From contig OX638370.1 in the NCBI GenBank assembly GCA_951812925.1, positions 49,479,948 to 49,543,947 of the forward strand: a stretch of 64,000 nt of DNA, given 5' to 3'. How positions within the stretch are numbered: position 1 is the stretch's first letter; the number at the start of each line of letters is the position of its first letter. A program made the translations under genes and the position numbers. This document shows, piece after piece, positions 11,160 through 22,345 of the stretch. The notes below the pieces were generated by a model, which did not search any database, was not told where the DNA came from, and saw nothing but the letters and a program-made list of their open reading frames with translations. The DNA comes from Calliopum simillimum (lineage: Eukaryota; Arthropoda; Insecta; Diptera; Lauxaniidae).

Positions 11160-11945
11160 TTCAATCCCTATTGTTTTACAACGGTGTTAAACAGAACATC
11201 CGCCACAGGAAACGTTTGCAATATTTCTGCAGCTCCACCTTTTAATGCGACGATAAACACTGCTGCAGCGCTATCGTTATCCCAATGGTTATGAGCGGAT
11301 ATTGTTTCGAACTGGAGTATGAAAACACTGAATGGCGTTGTTCCATCGTATGTGGGTGCCTTAAGCCTCACAGAGCTGATTTCTCTTATCACTTGAATTG
11401 TTAATTCACTTATTTCTAACTGTTGAATCCTTTTATTAACGTTTTCAAGATTATTTTGAACTTTTACCTTGAAGGACGTCATCTCGCGTCACTCAGTCAC
11501 TTTTGCATCGAGGCCATTTACTATTTTTTCAACCTCCGTTTGAACAGCCTCCATATTTTGATTCATTGTGTGCATCTGCGTCGCGTTCTGGCTTAAGCTC
11601 TGATCAATTTCTTCCCGAACCGCCGGAACATTTTTATTTATCTCCAGCGCGTTCTGCATTTTGACTAATTGTCTGCGTCATCACGATTAACATTTGCTTC
11701 ATCACTTGCTGCCGGTCCAGAAGGTTCCTCCACTTTCGATGTCTCTTCTGTTGAATTAGATGCAAAGTCATACTCATCAACATTCACATCATCTTCTTCA
11801 AGAGCGCTTCGCAATCGCTGCTGTAGTTCCAACTTTCTGCCAGCCGTTTGTAAATCCCGCTTTTCCAACTCTTTTTTAAGTTGTTTAATTATTAGATCTT
11901 CAAAATGGTTAGCATTTTATTATTTTTTTGTTATTTTTTTTTAAT
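11160..11945 (-). pseudogene. Gag fragment of a Ty3/gypsy-like LTR retrotransposon
   Basis: On the minus strand the N-terminal part (about 11945-11665) reads like a SAP-type helix pair (LKKELEKRDLQTAGRK...LQQRL) followed by an acidic linker. Further on (11482-11168) comes a coiled coil, then LKAPTYDGTTPFSVFILQFE and AAEILQTFPV, typical of gag matrix/capsid starts in fly gypsy elements. A stop and frame changes separate the two blocks. No protease or RT follows, so only the 5' end of an element remains. A tRNA primer-site-like sequence and an LTR end lie just upstream on the same strand. Confidence 0.65.
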
Positions 11946-11969
11946 TGATTCCTAATTCTTTTTACACAA

Positions 11970-11986
11970 TCCCACTTCTGACACCA
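11970..11986 (-). promoter_or_regulatory. Putative primer-binding site of the gypsy-like element
   Basis: TGGTGTCAGAAGTGGGA on the minus strand starts two bases after an LTR-like end in ...CGTAACA (11989). Position, length and the TGG start suit a tRNA primer site. The priming tRNA was not identified. Confidence 0.55.
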
Positions 11987-12016
11987 ATTGTTACGAAATT
12001 TCCCGTTTCTTATGAC

Positions 12017-13395
12017 CAGGGCTCGGATTTTGATGCCGTTAAATACATCGAAAAATGTCCAAAAAAGACAAAATGCCCTTAAAAACCATAAAAAATGACA
12101 TATAAAAATGAAAAAAATGCCTTAAAAAAAATAAAATCAGTTCATGTTTTTAGTCTTTTTTGATAAAAAAATTTATTAATTTGCGTTCCAATAAACTACA
12201 ACGTAAATTTTAAAATTTTCAAAATAACACGACCTTCTACTCTTAGTTAAAATGTTGCTGTACAGTAGACCGACCCAAAAAAAACCAAAGGTGTTCCGAT
12301 CTTAGGGGCTCAACACTTAAAATGTTCGGTAGGGTCTCTAGATTACGTGTGTAAATTTTGGTAAAAAAATATTGAGATTTAGTACTCGCGCAAGCGCGAT
12401 AGGTGGAGCTGCAATGGCCGTACTAGAAAGGAGGTCTTTCATCTCGTGGAAATCGATTAAAAAGGAAAAGGATAGGAAGAATTTTTTTTCTGTCCTACTT
12501 TATGTTTTCGAGGGTGCTGAAGACGATAGTATGGCCAATTTTTGGAAAAGATTCCAAGATTTCAAGACATTCAAGATATCTCTCGAAATAAACGAAAGAA
12601 TATGAGATTTTTTTTAGGTTAAATTGCCATAAAGCGTAGGAAAAATTTTTATGTTTTTTTCTCGGACACTAGTCTTGTAGCCTAGGTTGTGACGAACAAA
12701 ATGAGTGGTCGCACAATATTTTTTGATAAAATCTTCTCGAGATATCGGCCACAGACTGAACTGCCGTCCACACGCATTATTGTTCATTGCCGGTCACCGG
12801 GGATATCTGCCGCTTTTACGCGATTATCATTAGTTTTTGAGTTACCGTGTACTTTTCTTTTATACTTTTAATCAAAGCAATTCCATATTCCAAAGACAAT
12901 GATGTTGACTGCAATTTTATACCTTGTGGTATGGATTAAGAACTAGTTTTGATGTACGCTAGCCGACCCTTCATTTTATCTCTGGAAAAATTTTGTTGAG
13001 CCTCTCTGACTGCTTTAGCATCAAAACTTTCAAATGTATCTACGAGTTTTTTACTGTTTCGAAAAACAAAGATGCAACGCTTTTCAATTTAAAACTTATT
13101 GTAGAAAAGTGGCAAAAATATAAAAATCCACTAAAATGTCTCAAAAAATGGTGTAAACTATGAAAAATGACCTAAAAACTAAAAATAAACATAAAAAACC
13201 GCAAAAATGCCTCAAAAGAATGCCGTATACTATGGAAAATGACCTGAAAACCAAAAATGGCTAAAAAAGGCAAAAAATTGCCGTAAAAACTTTTAGCTTT
13301 GAAACGTGGGGATCATGAACGGTGTTTCTCTGTTATCAGAAAACGTTTATGTAAGAGCAGAAAAAAGATGGCATTTCATCGAAATCCGAGCCCTG
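12017..13395. mobile_element. Nonautonomous hAT-type element with 8-bp target duplication
   Basis: The ends are CAGGGCTCGGATTTTGATG and the inverse of CAGGGCTCGGATTTCGATG, one mismatch in 19. Both sides carry the identical octamer CTTATGAC (12009-12016 and 13396-13403). An 8-bp duplication and a CAGGG terminus are hallmarks of the hAT superfamily. Subterminal regions hold many AAAAATGNC(C/T) words. At 1379 bp with no transposase-like frame, it must be moved in trans. It splits the LTR region of the gypsy-like element. Confidence 0.88.
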
Positions 13396-13403
13396 CTTAT
13401 GAC

Positions 13404-14128
13404 GATAATTTCAGCCTCTTACACATAGAGTAGACTAGAGGCGAATGGTGGTTTCTACGAATGTTTACAATATTTTCGCTCACCACACGGAAATCGTCAT
13501 TTTTGGTGATACCAGACCTAACCAAATAAAATGTGGGAGTTTTCTGAGAGTAAGTTTTAGAAAAATTATACTGATGTGACGAATTGTTGTGAAAAATATT
13601 ATTTCACATATTTCCTGCTTTTAAAAGTAAGTAATATCACACTATTTCGTACAGCAGTGCTCTACTCATTATTTTTTTTGAAGAAAAAAATTATTCATTT
13701 CAATTTAAACTATTAAAATCGAAGAAAATCAAACTTGTTGTTTTTTATGTTAAATTCGGCAATAAATATTTCAATTTAACTAAATCATTCTTTTGGGTTT
13801 TGTTTTTTTTTTTTTTTTCTTTTATAAATAAAAGAAAATACTACAATAAGACTTAACAAAAAAAATATTTTTTGTCGTCAATAAAATGAAAATTTTTTTA
13901 ACTTTCAAGCATTTCATGTTCTAATTAGAAAACTTAATGTTAAAAATTACTTTTTAAGTCATTGTGAAATTAATCCTTTTGTTGTTTTTTCTCATACATT
14001 TCTCAGAATGTGATTACACAAGCCCATGTAAAGTATCCACAAAAACACAGCTATTATTTAAAAGATTATGAATTGCACCGCGACCTTAAAAATCTTTTCT
14101 ACAGTTAACAGAAAATTGTATTATAATT
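13404..14128. other. Unassigned AT-rich stretch, first part possibly LTR
   Basis: The first ~100 bases continue the LTR-like sequence interrupted by the hAT insertion. The rest is AT-rich with homopolymer runs and no recognisable gene. Confidence 0.3.
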
Positions 14129-14274
14129 AGCTGAGTTTTTCACGACAGTTTATCTGTGCTTGTATAAGCACATTCTGAGAAACCTATAGGAAAGCAACAA
14201 CAAATGAACTTAATTTAACACGGATAAATGTGCTTAAGATAAGCACAGATAAACAGTCGTTAAAAACACAGCTG
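14129..14274. mobile_element. Short inverted-repeat element (MITE-like)
   Basis: AGCTGAGTTTTTCACGACAG near 14129, followed by TTTATCTGTGCTT, is mirrored by AAGCACAGATAAACAGTCGT and AAAAACACAGCT ending at about 14274. A ~33-bp imperfect arm on each side of a ~75-bp centre makes a small hairpin-forming element. No target duplication was seen. Confidence 0.55.
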
Positions 14275-14756
14275 TTGATTGGGAAATCATTAAAATTGTA
14301 TGTTTTCAGAAAAAGCGTTTTGATCTCGTAAAAATATCGATTTACAATTTTTATTTAAAACATTAATCATATTTGTATGTATATTATTCTCTTAAGTCCG
14401 CATTTATACTAGGAAATTCTATGAAAGAAATTCTTGTCTATTCTCTTTTGTAAATTTCTTTTGCGTTTACACACAAAAATTAAAATTTGTTTGTACTTGC
14501 AAATGTCATAAAATAAAAGCAATTACCCCATCACCACACCATGAACATGTTATAACAAAATAAACGTAAATTCAAAGCGGATGTCATCTACGTATATTTT
14601 CATATTCATATACGTCGTTGGTTTTGTTGAAAAATAATAAATAATGGGGGCTTTATTTTACGTAACTTTTCAAATTTTAATTAGTTGCAAATAAAATTGT
14701 TTTTTAAGTAGATATATAATACAAAAGCCATTAATAAAAGGAAACATTTCTCAAGC

Positions 14757-15063
14757 ACAGAATTCAAGTTGTCTTTCCATGCGTGAAGCAAATCTCCCAA
14801 TTGCTCCCACTGTGAGAACCAAATGTACAATGCATAGTCGAAAAATTGTGCACCTTACGGTTCGAGACGTGCCCGATATAATTTTGTTTGTAATACATCA
14901 ATAACAAAAGTCTCCATATCGGCTTCGCTAATTTGCAACTCCATTCTTAAAGTCTCAAAAGACATTTCATTAGTTGCTTTCAGCCAATTGCATAAATCTT
15001 CTTCATATTTTGTCATTTCTTCCCAATATGCTAGCACAATCTTTTCGCTACAGTTTAGTGAAT
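14757..15063 (-). pseudogene. eIF3m: eIF3m (Tango7) PCI-domain fragment, broken
   Basis: Minus-strand frames give FMQLAESN, then [31 protein letters not shown] and RARLE, then a stop. Downstream, SMHCTFG and WEQLGDLLHAWKDNLNSV appear in two different frames. This order matches the C-terminal PCI/winged-helix part of translation initiation factor 3 subunit m, where the known protein has a single frame with MHRTFG followed by WEQL..LL.AWK. At least three frame changes and a stop are present. An acceptor-like CTCTTTGTAG ends at 15064, so an intron-exon edge seems retained and this need not be a processed copy. No other exons were found. Confidence 0.72.
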
Positions 15064-16305
15064 CTACAAAGAGTTAAATCAATTAAACAAAATATACATA
15101 TGTTTGGATTTTATTCACGGTTATTATAATTGATCCAATGTGAGCTGTTCAAAATTTCATGAATTTGTGGCGGTTCTTAATTTTTGGACCAGATGTCGCA
15201 AACACCAATTATTTTGTGAAAATCATTTCCTACACTCTTGTTTCGGCTCCAAGTTTTTTTAATATTTATTTTATTTTATTAATTATTCAATTTCCAATTT
15301 AAAAAAATTTTCTTTTTGAAAAAAAGTTTTCGTTCTTTATTTTATTTTATTTATTTTCTGTCAACCCATGTCAAACGACAAACGAATAAAAAGAAAAGGA
15401 ATGTCAAAAAGTTTCGTTATAACGAACAGAACGAAAGAGAATTTCCGAGTACGACAAACTATGTACCCGTCTCTTTGCGTTTTTCCCCCCTTGCCAACAA
15501 GCTCAAAGAATTTCTCAAAATAATTTCCTCGTGTAAAAAGCACATTAAGCGAAAAAAAAAATCGCAAATAACACTTCTATTTTTAAAAATTATTCATACT
15601 CGTATAATATTTAAGGTGAGACTACCACAGAAATATTAATAAATAAATACATAGCTTTCTTATGTATTGTATAACAATTAATGTAATAAAAGCTTTTCTA
15701 ATTCTATTGCGAAATATTTTTATAAACATTTTACATTTGCACATAGGCCAAAGAAATGCACCAACAATGGCTAAAATAGGAAAAAACTCTGGCAATTTTT
15801 CGTAATAGAGGGAGGATCAAAGGAGAACTCTTAGGGGGAGAAGTATGAGGTCGTAATAGAGGGAAGGCGAGACGGGCATGTTTGACAGGGCCGCGGGAGG
15901 AAGTAAAATTAAGGGCTAAGGCAAGCGGGGTATTTTCGCAGGGTTGCAGGAGGTACTTGAAATGACAAAACGTTAAAAGTCCATGGTGAATACTAATCGA
16001 TGTAAACAATCGAATCAAAGTGTTGCTTTATTTTTATTTTTGATAATTTTTATAAATAAATTGCTGTGATATTAAAAGCCATCAATTAAATAACTTCCTA
16101 AGTACCCATTTGACCATTTTGCATATTTGAGGAAGTTTTAATTTTGGGTTTCAATTAATATAGCCTATTTTAGATCTATTGTTTACATTCGAAATGTTGA
16201 AATTAAATCAGCTGTTTTTGACTTTACTACCAAAGAAGGAGAATTTTTGGGATGTTTGACAAAATCAACAAACTCACCAAATTAAGAGATACGTCAGGGA
16301 CAGTT
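15064..16305. other. Unassigned intronic stretch
   Basis: Open frames at 15316-15639 (+) and 15731-16018 (-) have no similarity I recognise and show Lys/Phe- or Ser/Leu-rich composition typical of chance frames. A purine-rich patch lies at 15800-15920. Nothing else can be supported. Confidence 0.35.
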
Positions 16306-16990
16306 ACCCGATCAAGAAAATTTGTCAAGTTCTTGTCATTGTATCAGAAATGTATATCAAAATGATATCAAAAATGTATCAGCCGCTGATATACAATTTT
16401 TGTGTATCATTTTGATATATTTTTGATATCATTGAAAAACATGTCAATTTTATATCAGAAATGTATATCAAAATGATATCAAAAATTTGTCACCTGCTGA
16501 TATGTCGAAATTGACGTTTTCGTTTGTGGATTTTATGGAAAGATAACTTAAGAAGACAAACGCGCAGCCAATTTTAGTGAAAAAGAAGTGAATTTTCTAA
16601 TGAAATTAGTGAAAAGCACACAAATATAATTGAGTGCAAAAAAACCGACACTCCATTCAGTTGTTGCATGCAGCCTGTGGTTGGGAAAACAAAAGCTATG
16701 GAAAACAGACGCGAAGCCAATTTTAGTGGTGAAGAAGTGAATTTTCTCATGAAATTAGTGAAAAAGCTCAAAAAATATAATTGAGTTCAAAAAACCGACA
16801 CTTCATTCATTTGCTGCATGCGGGCAATTTCTAAAAACTTGTTGCCGACGATCAAATACAATATTGCAAAATTTCGTCATTATCTGCGTCGCTTTAGTTG
16901 TCAGACTCAAAGTTGGTTATGTCAATTTTGTATCAGAAATGGATATCAAAATGATATGAGACAAATTACGCCAAGTGTGTACCGCAAATT
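16306..16990 (-). mobile_element. GATATC-rich terminal-repeat element, truncated copy
   Basis: It starts CCCGATCAAGAAAATTTGTC. The following ~200 bases match, in inverse orientation, the right end of the element at 31446-32348, including the ATGATATCAAAAATGTATCA words. A ~175-bp internal unit (AGCCAATTTTAGTGAAAAAG ... CGACACTCCATTCA) is repeated about 16570-16680 and 16705-16815. The far end lacks the CCCGATC terminus, so it is truncated near 16990. Confidence 0.65.
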
Positions 16991-17794
16991 CCACTTGTTG
17001 TTGAAATTTAATTCTAATAACCTGAATCTAATGCTTATATTATTAGTAAACATTCCTTATACAAAAAATTTTTAAAATTTGATTTTTACATAATTTTTTA
17101 TAAAATTCAAAATTGATTTAACTAAAATTTTGAAAATTTATTTCATGAAAACTGTTTACCCAAACTAAATGAAATTTTGCAGGCATATAAAAAAATGTCA
17201 AATTTTAAAAAAATAATTTAAAAAATTTTTTTTTTTTTTTTTGTTATTTTTTTTAAGTTTTTAAATAAACAATTTCCTTTTTTTATGCTTTCTTAATGAG
17301 ATAATTTTTTAATTTTTTTTTTTTATAAGAAGCGTATAATATGTGAGTTCTTACGTTCGAAAGGAAATTGGACTGTCCGGCACTATTTATACCAAATTTA
17401 CCTATTTAACTGCGTAGCGGCGAGCTCTAAATCTGCAGCTCACGCTATTTAGGCCAGTCAAATTATGATTTTACATCGGAATGAAAGATAATAAGCTGAA
17501 AACTGGTATACACCTTCATTTTAGTGTTCTAAAAGTAGTCTCAAAAGTCTCGTGTCTGCGTCTTAAGTTATTCAAGGTCAAAGATCTAAAAACCAGTTTC
17601 TTGCAAATATCTCGCAAACGGTTGCTTTTACAGAAAAATAGGGCTGTACAATTTTGTAGCCCTGGTAATATAAAAAAGTCGTCAGAGTTGTTTTCGTACG
17701 GCTTATAGTTTAGGAGATATTCCAATTAGAAAAGTGGTAAAGCTTGGTAATTCATGCATGCAGCGTATTAGTGTGCATAGCAATATGTTGATTT
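16991..17794. other. Unassigned AT-rich intronic stretch
   Basis: Poly-A/T runs and AT-rich sequence with no gene or defined repeat. Confidence 0.35.
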
Positions 17795-18092
17795 TTAAAG
17801 TGCCATAACTCAAGAACGATGAGTCGCACGATAAAATCAAAACCATCTATTTATAGGGAATTTTATGCTCTATAAAAAATATGCGATATATGCATATAAA
17901 ACCATTTAGGATTTTAGGAGCTATTCTATAAAAACAGGTTTTTTTACGTTTTCTTAAATTTTATGGAATAACTACTAAACGATAAAATTTATGTGTACAT
18001 ATATTGCTTATAATTTATAGATCATAAAATTCCCTATAAATAGATGGTTTTGATTTTTTTGTGCGACCCATCGTTCTTGAGTTATGGCACTT
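17795..18092. repeat. Inverted repeat with ~75-bp arms
   Basis: AGTGCCATAACTCAAGAACG (about 17800) through TAGGGAATTTTATG is mirrored at 18022-18092, giving ~75-bp arms around a ~145-bp centre. Similar CTTATGAACGGTGAGTTGTA words occur in the element at 30768-31158, so the two may be related. Confidence 0.6.
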
Positions 18093-18410
18093 CTTCTAAT
18101 AGAAGAGACGAGGTAGCTGTTGTTATTAAGCGAACGGACAGAGTTAAAACATGATTGGCTATCGGTACATATAATGAACTTTCCACTAGTCATCTGTGCG
18201 TATTTAACTGCGATATAGACTGCTAAAGTTTCTGCAGTAAAAATGGAACAAACATTCCACATTCTTTGTTTACAGCAAATGATGTGGAAGCTCCAAGAAG
18301 CTGACAATTATTTGCTTTTTTCTTGCAAGAACAGCTGCTTGTAAATTGATGGCGTTGTTTTTTGTTTGGACAAATAAGCTAAGGTTGCGATAAATGGAGT
18401 TGAGTTTTAT
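18091..18410 (-). pseudogene. LINE RNase H fragment, short copy
   Basis: The minus strand reads ...CSIFTAETLAVYIAVKYAQM, TSGKFIICTDSQSCFNSVRS. It is nearly identical to 20730-21100 but lacks ~60 bases of the RNase H beginning and is cut at both ends. The Glu in TAET and the Asp in CTDSQS are RNase H catalytic-type positions. Confidence 0.75.
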
Positions 18411-18469
18411 TTCTCTGATAACTGAAGCTTGGTTGTATTACTATAACTATAACTTTTTCTACTTCTTAG

Positions 18470-18882
18470 GGCCGTTTTCACAATGTCCAGTTCACGTTTA
18501 ACTAAAGCTTTAAGTGTAGGTTTGAATAAAATTGTTTTCTCAATGTGCAGTTACCTTTTAACTGACGGAAGATAAACTAAAACTTTCCGTTAAATTCAAC
18601 TGACAAAATTTTTCCACTTAAAATTAAACTGGCAGATTGAATTAAATTCAAATATTTTTTGAAATTCATATGATTAATTTTGAAATGTTTACATTTTTTG
18701 AAAACATTTTAAGGGGAAATTTGTTATTTATTCACAATGTATATTTAACCATAAAAAAAAAATAAGAATAGAATATAACTTTATTGCAATCCAAATAATT
18801 TAACGGAAAGTTTATACTCATAGCTTCCGTTAGTAAACTTAAGTTCAAAAATGTCTTAACTGGATATTGTGAAAACGGCCCT
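18470..18882. mobile_element. MITE with GGGCCGTTTTCACAAT ends
   Basis: GGGCCGTTTTCACAATGTCC starts near 18470, and its inverse with one mismatch ends at about 18882. The ~410-bp element contains further AACTGA/AACTAAAG motifs in both orientations. A GGGCC terminus and the flanking TTA on one side suggest PIF/Harbinger, but the second flank reads TTT, so class and target duplication are uncertain. Confidence 0.65.
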
Positions 18883-19219
18883 TTGTCAAAAATTATTAAG
18901 AATTAAGTATGTAATATTAAAAAAAAAAAAAAAAAAAAAATAGATCATTAATAACATGGAATTTTGAACTAGATCCCTATAATTTTTTTTTTTTTGTTAA
19001 TTTGCTTTTGCTGAATCCGAATTTGGCAACCATTTCTTTCTCTGGGATCCGAGTTAACCTTGCTCAAAATTGCAGAGCAGGTTTTTTTTTTCAGGCATAT
19101 GGCTCTCATATAGGCAGTAGTGTACCTGTTAACTTTACCACAGGGGTTGAAATAAGAAAAAATCATTATTGCAGACATTTTTTTTTTCTGGTAATTTTTT
19201 ATCAACATCTTATATATGA

Positions 19220-20026
19220 TTAAGGGGAGTAGTCAGGTAGAAGTAGCGTTTTTGCGAAACAATTTTTTTTCATATAAATTTTAATTCAACATTTTTGATG
19301 TTTTTATATGTTATTGTACATATTTTTAAGTAGCAAAAAAAAAATAAATTTTCCGGAAGTAGGCCGGTTTTGATGTGGTACCCACGATTTCTCGATTTCA
19401 GATCATCTGAAATACAAAAAACAAATTGCATTTTAAAGTACATGTGAATGGCTATCTTGGGTACTAGAACTGGAAAAAAATATTGATAAATAAACAAGTA
19501 GTGCAATTTTAAATTTTTTTGGTCTTTTTCAACCTCTTTTTTTGTTAATAATATTGTTAAATATTTATTGACAGTATTGATTCTAGTACCCAAGATAGCC
19601 AAATCTATTACGAACATTTAAAAAAAAAATTGAAGTAAATCGGTACAGTAGATCAGCCGGAATCGTGGGCACCAGTTCAAAAAACACTGTTCTGAGAAAC
19701 ACGCGTTTAAAGATTTCACAACAAATTATCAATATTATCGACACAATAATACATATTATAATTATTTCTTCAAAACCTGAGTATTGTACTTTATGTTTTT
19801 TGGTGCAATTATAAGTGCACGAGTCGGGAAGTAATAAACTTTTGCAAAACGCGTGTTTTTACGACAGAAGAGCACGATTCGACAACAAATGTACACTAGT
19901 TTTTATACTAGAAACTAATTTTTAATTACTTTCCGATAACATCTGAGGGAAAAGAAGGTTTCTACATTATTCTTGAGGTTTTAAAGTATCCGAAACGGGA
20001 AAAAAACTACCTGACTACTCCCTTAA
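19220..20026. mobile_element. piggyBac-like nonautonomous element (TTAA target site)
   Basis: Terminal inverted repeats GGGGAGTAGTCAGGTAG (19224) and CTACCTGACTACTCCC (ending 20022) are each flanked directly by TTAA (19220-19223 and 20023-20026). A TTAA duplication is diagnostic of piggyBac-type insertion. The ~800-bp interior has no transposase. It contains a pair of related segments, GCTATCTTGGGTACTAGAAC near 19451 and an inverted counterpart near 19581. Confidence 0.78.
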
Positions 20027-20277
20027 TATCTATTTTTTTTTATTTATTAATAATTTACGTAATAATGAGCTATTATATAATTGCATGTAGGCAGCTCTAG
20101 CAACTAAGGCTTTCGGCTCGCATTATAAAACGAAAAGATTCAAAAATACATTGTATTTGTAATATAATATAAAAACTTATTAAAGTAACAGTTAAGTAAT
20201 ATTATCGTCTATAAATCAAAGATATAGTTTTTTATACATATTGATATAGTTTTTAGAAAATAACTGGGGGTATTGTT

Positions 20278-21590
20278 TTAAAAAATATAAAGTCGTAAGC
20301 TACTGAAATATTGGCATAAGTCCAGGAGATGTATTATTTTTACATGTGGTGAGTCACAGAATGGGCAGTTAGGTGGACTGGGAGTGACGGATAACAAATG
20401 GCTATGTGTGATTTTTGTGTGACCCAAACGTAAGTGACAAAACGGTTTAATCTTGAAGTAGGGAACTGAAGATGGGTACACCGCTTTAATTCCATCACTG
20501 TTGTAAACAGAATAACGATGTTGGTAACTACAACATTCTTCCAATTGGGTTGAATAAATGTTAGCAGCGATACAACGCAATATGTATATCTTTTTTTCAA
20601 ATATGGGATAGATTGGTCTTGGAGACAAATAGACTTTTATAGCAGCAGAGTCGGCTAGTAGGTTTCCTTGTATAGCAATGTGCCCAGATATCCACATAAG
20701 TTTTATTTTATTTGGGGTCACATGTTATATATTTCTAATAGAAGAGACGAGGTAGCTGTTGTTATTAAGCGAACGGACAGAGTTAAAACATGATTGGCTA
20801 TTGGTACATATAATGAACTTTCCACTAGTCATCTGTGCGTACTTAACTGCGATATAGGCTGCTAAAGTTTCTGCAGTAAAAATGGAACAAACTTTGAAGA
20901 ACAGCCCGTTATTAATGATGGTTCCACATTCTTTGTTTACAGCAAATGATGTGTAATTATCTGTTTTGGATCCAACTGTGAAGAGGAAGCTCCAAGAAGT
21001 TGACAATTATTTGCTTTTTTCTTGCAAGAACAGCTGCTTGTAAATTGATGGCGTTGTTTTTTGTTTGGACAAATAAGCTAAGGTTGCGATAAATGGAGCA
21101 GAGTTTAAGGACAATGGCGGATGTGTAGGTGAATGGATAAGTGCAGGCTTGAGTGGAAGTTCCAAATTTACCATATAATAAACGCAGTGCGAAATTATAG
21201 ACGGTCGTTTTGGTGTCAGTTTTCGTGCTATTAGCTTTTTAACTTCGTTGAACAAAATTGTGTTGTACGTACGGAATAACTTTGGTACGAGCCTAAGGGT
21301 TAAGATTTAAGTCCTTGTTGTAATAGTCGGAAATTCAGCTTCCGTTAAAATGTTTTTAATTGGCGTAGTTGGGAAGGCTCTAAGGCTTCTTCGTGCAGAG
21401 GCATGGTACGGAGCGTTAAGTTGTTTCAAATCGATTTTAGCCCATTGACCGTAGATGCATAGGCCGTAGTCTATTTTACTTAAGATAAGCGCTCTGTATA
21501 CGTTGGTTAAACAAGTTGGATAGATACAGCAATGCTTGGAGGCAGATGCGTGGAGAGAAAATCCGGGGTAATTTTATACCGGGCCCCCTC
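20278..21590 (-). pseudogene. 3' part of an RNase H-bearing LINE (I/LOA-like)
   Basis: On the minus strand, 21590-21250 gives the thumb end of an RT in broken frames. 21006-20725 reads FFKVCSIFTAETLAAYIAVK...FIICTNSQSCFNS (RNase H, with Asn where the sister copy at 18091 has Asp). 20721-20278 reads WISGHIAIQGNLLADSAA, RLGHTKITHSHLL and PPNCPFCDSPH. RNase H after RT, followed by a Cys-rich tail, fits I/LOA-type LINEs. The copy is truncated 5' and carries frame changes. Confidence 0.75.
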
Positions 21591-22345
21591 CACTACTAGT
21601 TTTTTATTTTATTTTTATTCGATACTAACCCACAGGATGCCCAAGAGATATATGAAATGTGCAAAGTTGTGATTTTGTTTACTTCCCGCCCATATTCATG
21701 AAATAAAAGTCAAAAATAAGATTTCGGCCGGCCTTCGATCAATGCTTGAAAAATATACTAAAAAAGGCAAACCATTTTAACTGCCCGTAACTTCGTGACT
21801 ATTGTTTTTTTTTGGAGATGTCATTAAATCAACTTTTGTAGAGAATAACTAGTCCAATATTATATCCTTAGGAGATTTCGGTCCAAATATTAAACTTGTT
21901 GCTGTTTTGGAATAAAAATAGCAATTTTTTAAGAAAATTTTCATGACTAGAAATTAATTTTTTGTGAATTTCAAATGGCGAAATATTTGTTCTGGAAATC
22001 CTTTGTGTAGGAAGTTAAATGTAAATTAATTAAAAAGAAAAAGTTAATTAAAAATAATAATTTTTAAGGTACGGGTCTGGTCTCAAATAACTGATTTTTG
22101 TCTTCAAAATGTGCTATGAAATGGTCTTGTCTAATTTTCCTTTCAACAAGTAGTATTTTCCTAAAGGCGTGATTCGGTACCTTAAAGTTTTTAAGTTATG
22201 CAGCGTGTAAAAGGATATTAATTTGATAAGTTTTATTTTTTTATAGTTGAGAGTAAAGATGGGCGTTGACTCCAGTTCTATTCAGGGCCCGCGGGGCTCT
22301 ACTTACCAGCGATGGGCTCGGGCATTGAAATCGATTTTCATGCGA
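21591..22345. other. Unassigned stretch
   Basis: AT-rich sequence with a small GC-rich patch (about 22275-22320). No gene or defined repeat was recognised. Confidence 0.35.

Noticed and set aside
15316..16018. Two open frames of 95-107 codons as genes
   Set aside because: Low-complexity composition, no similarity recognised, no splice or start context, and they lie within an intron full of repeats.
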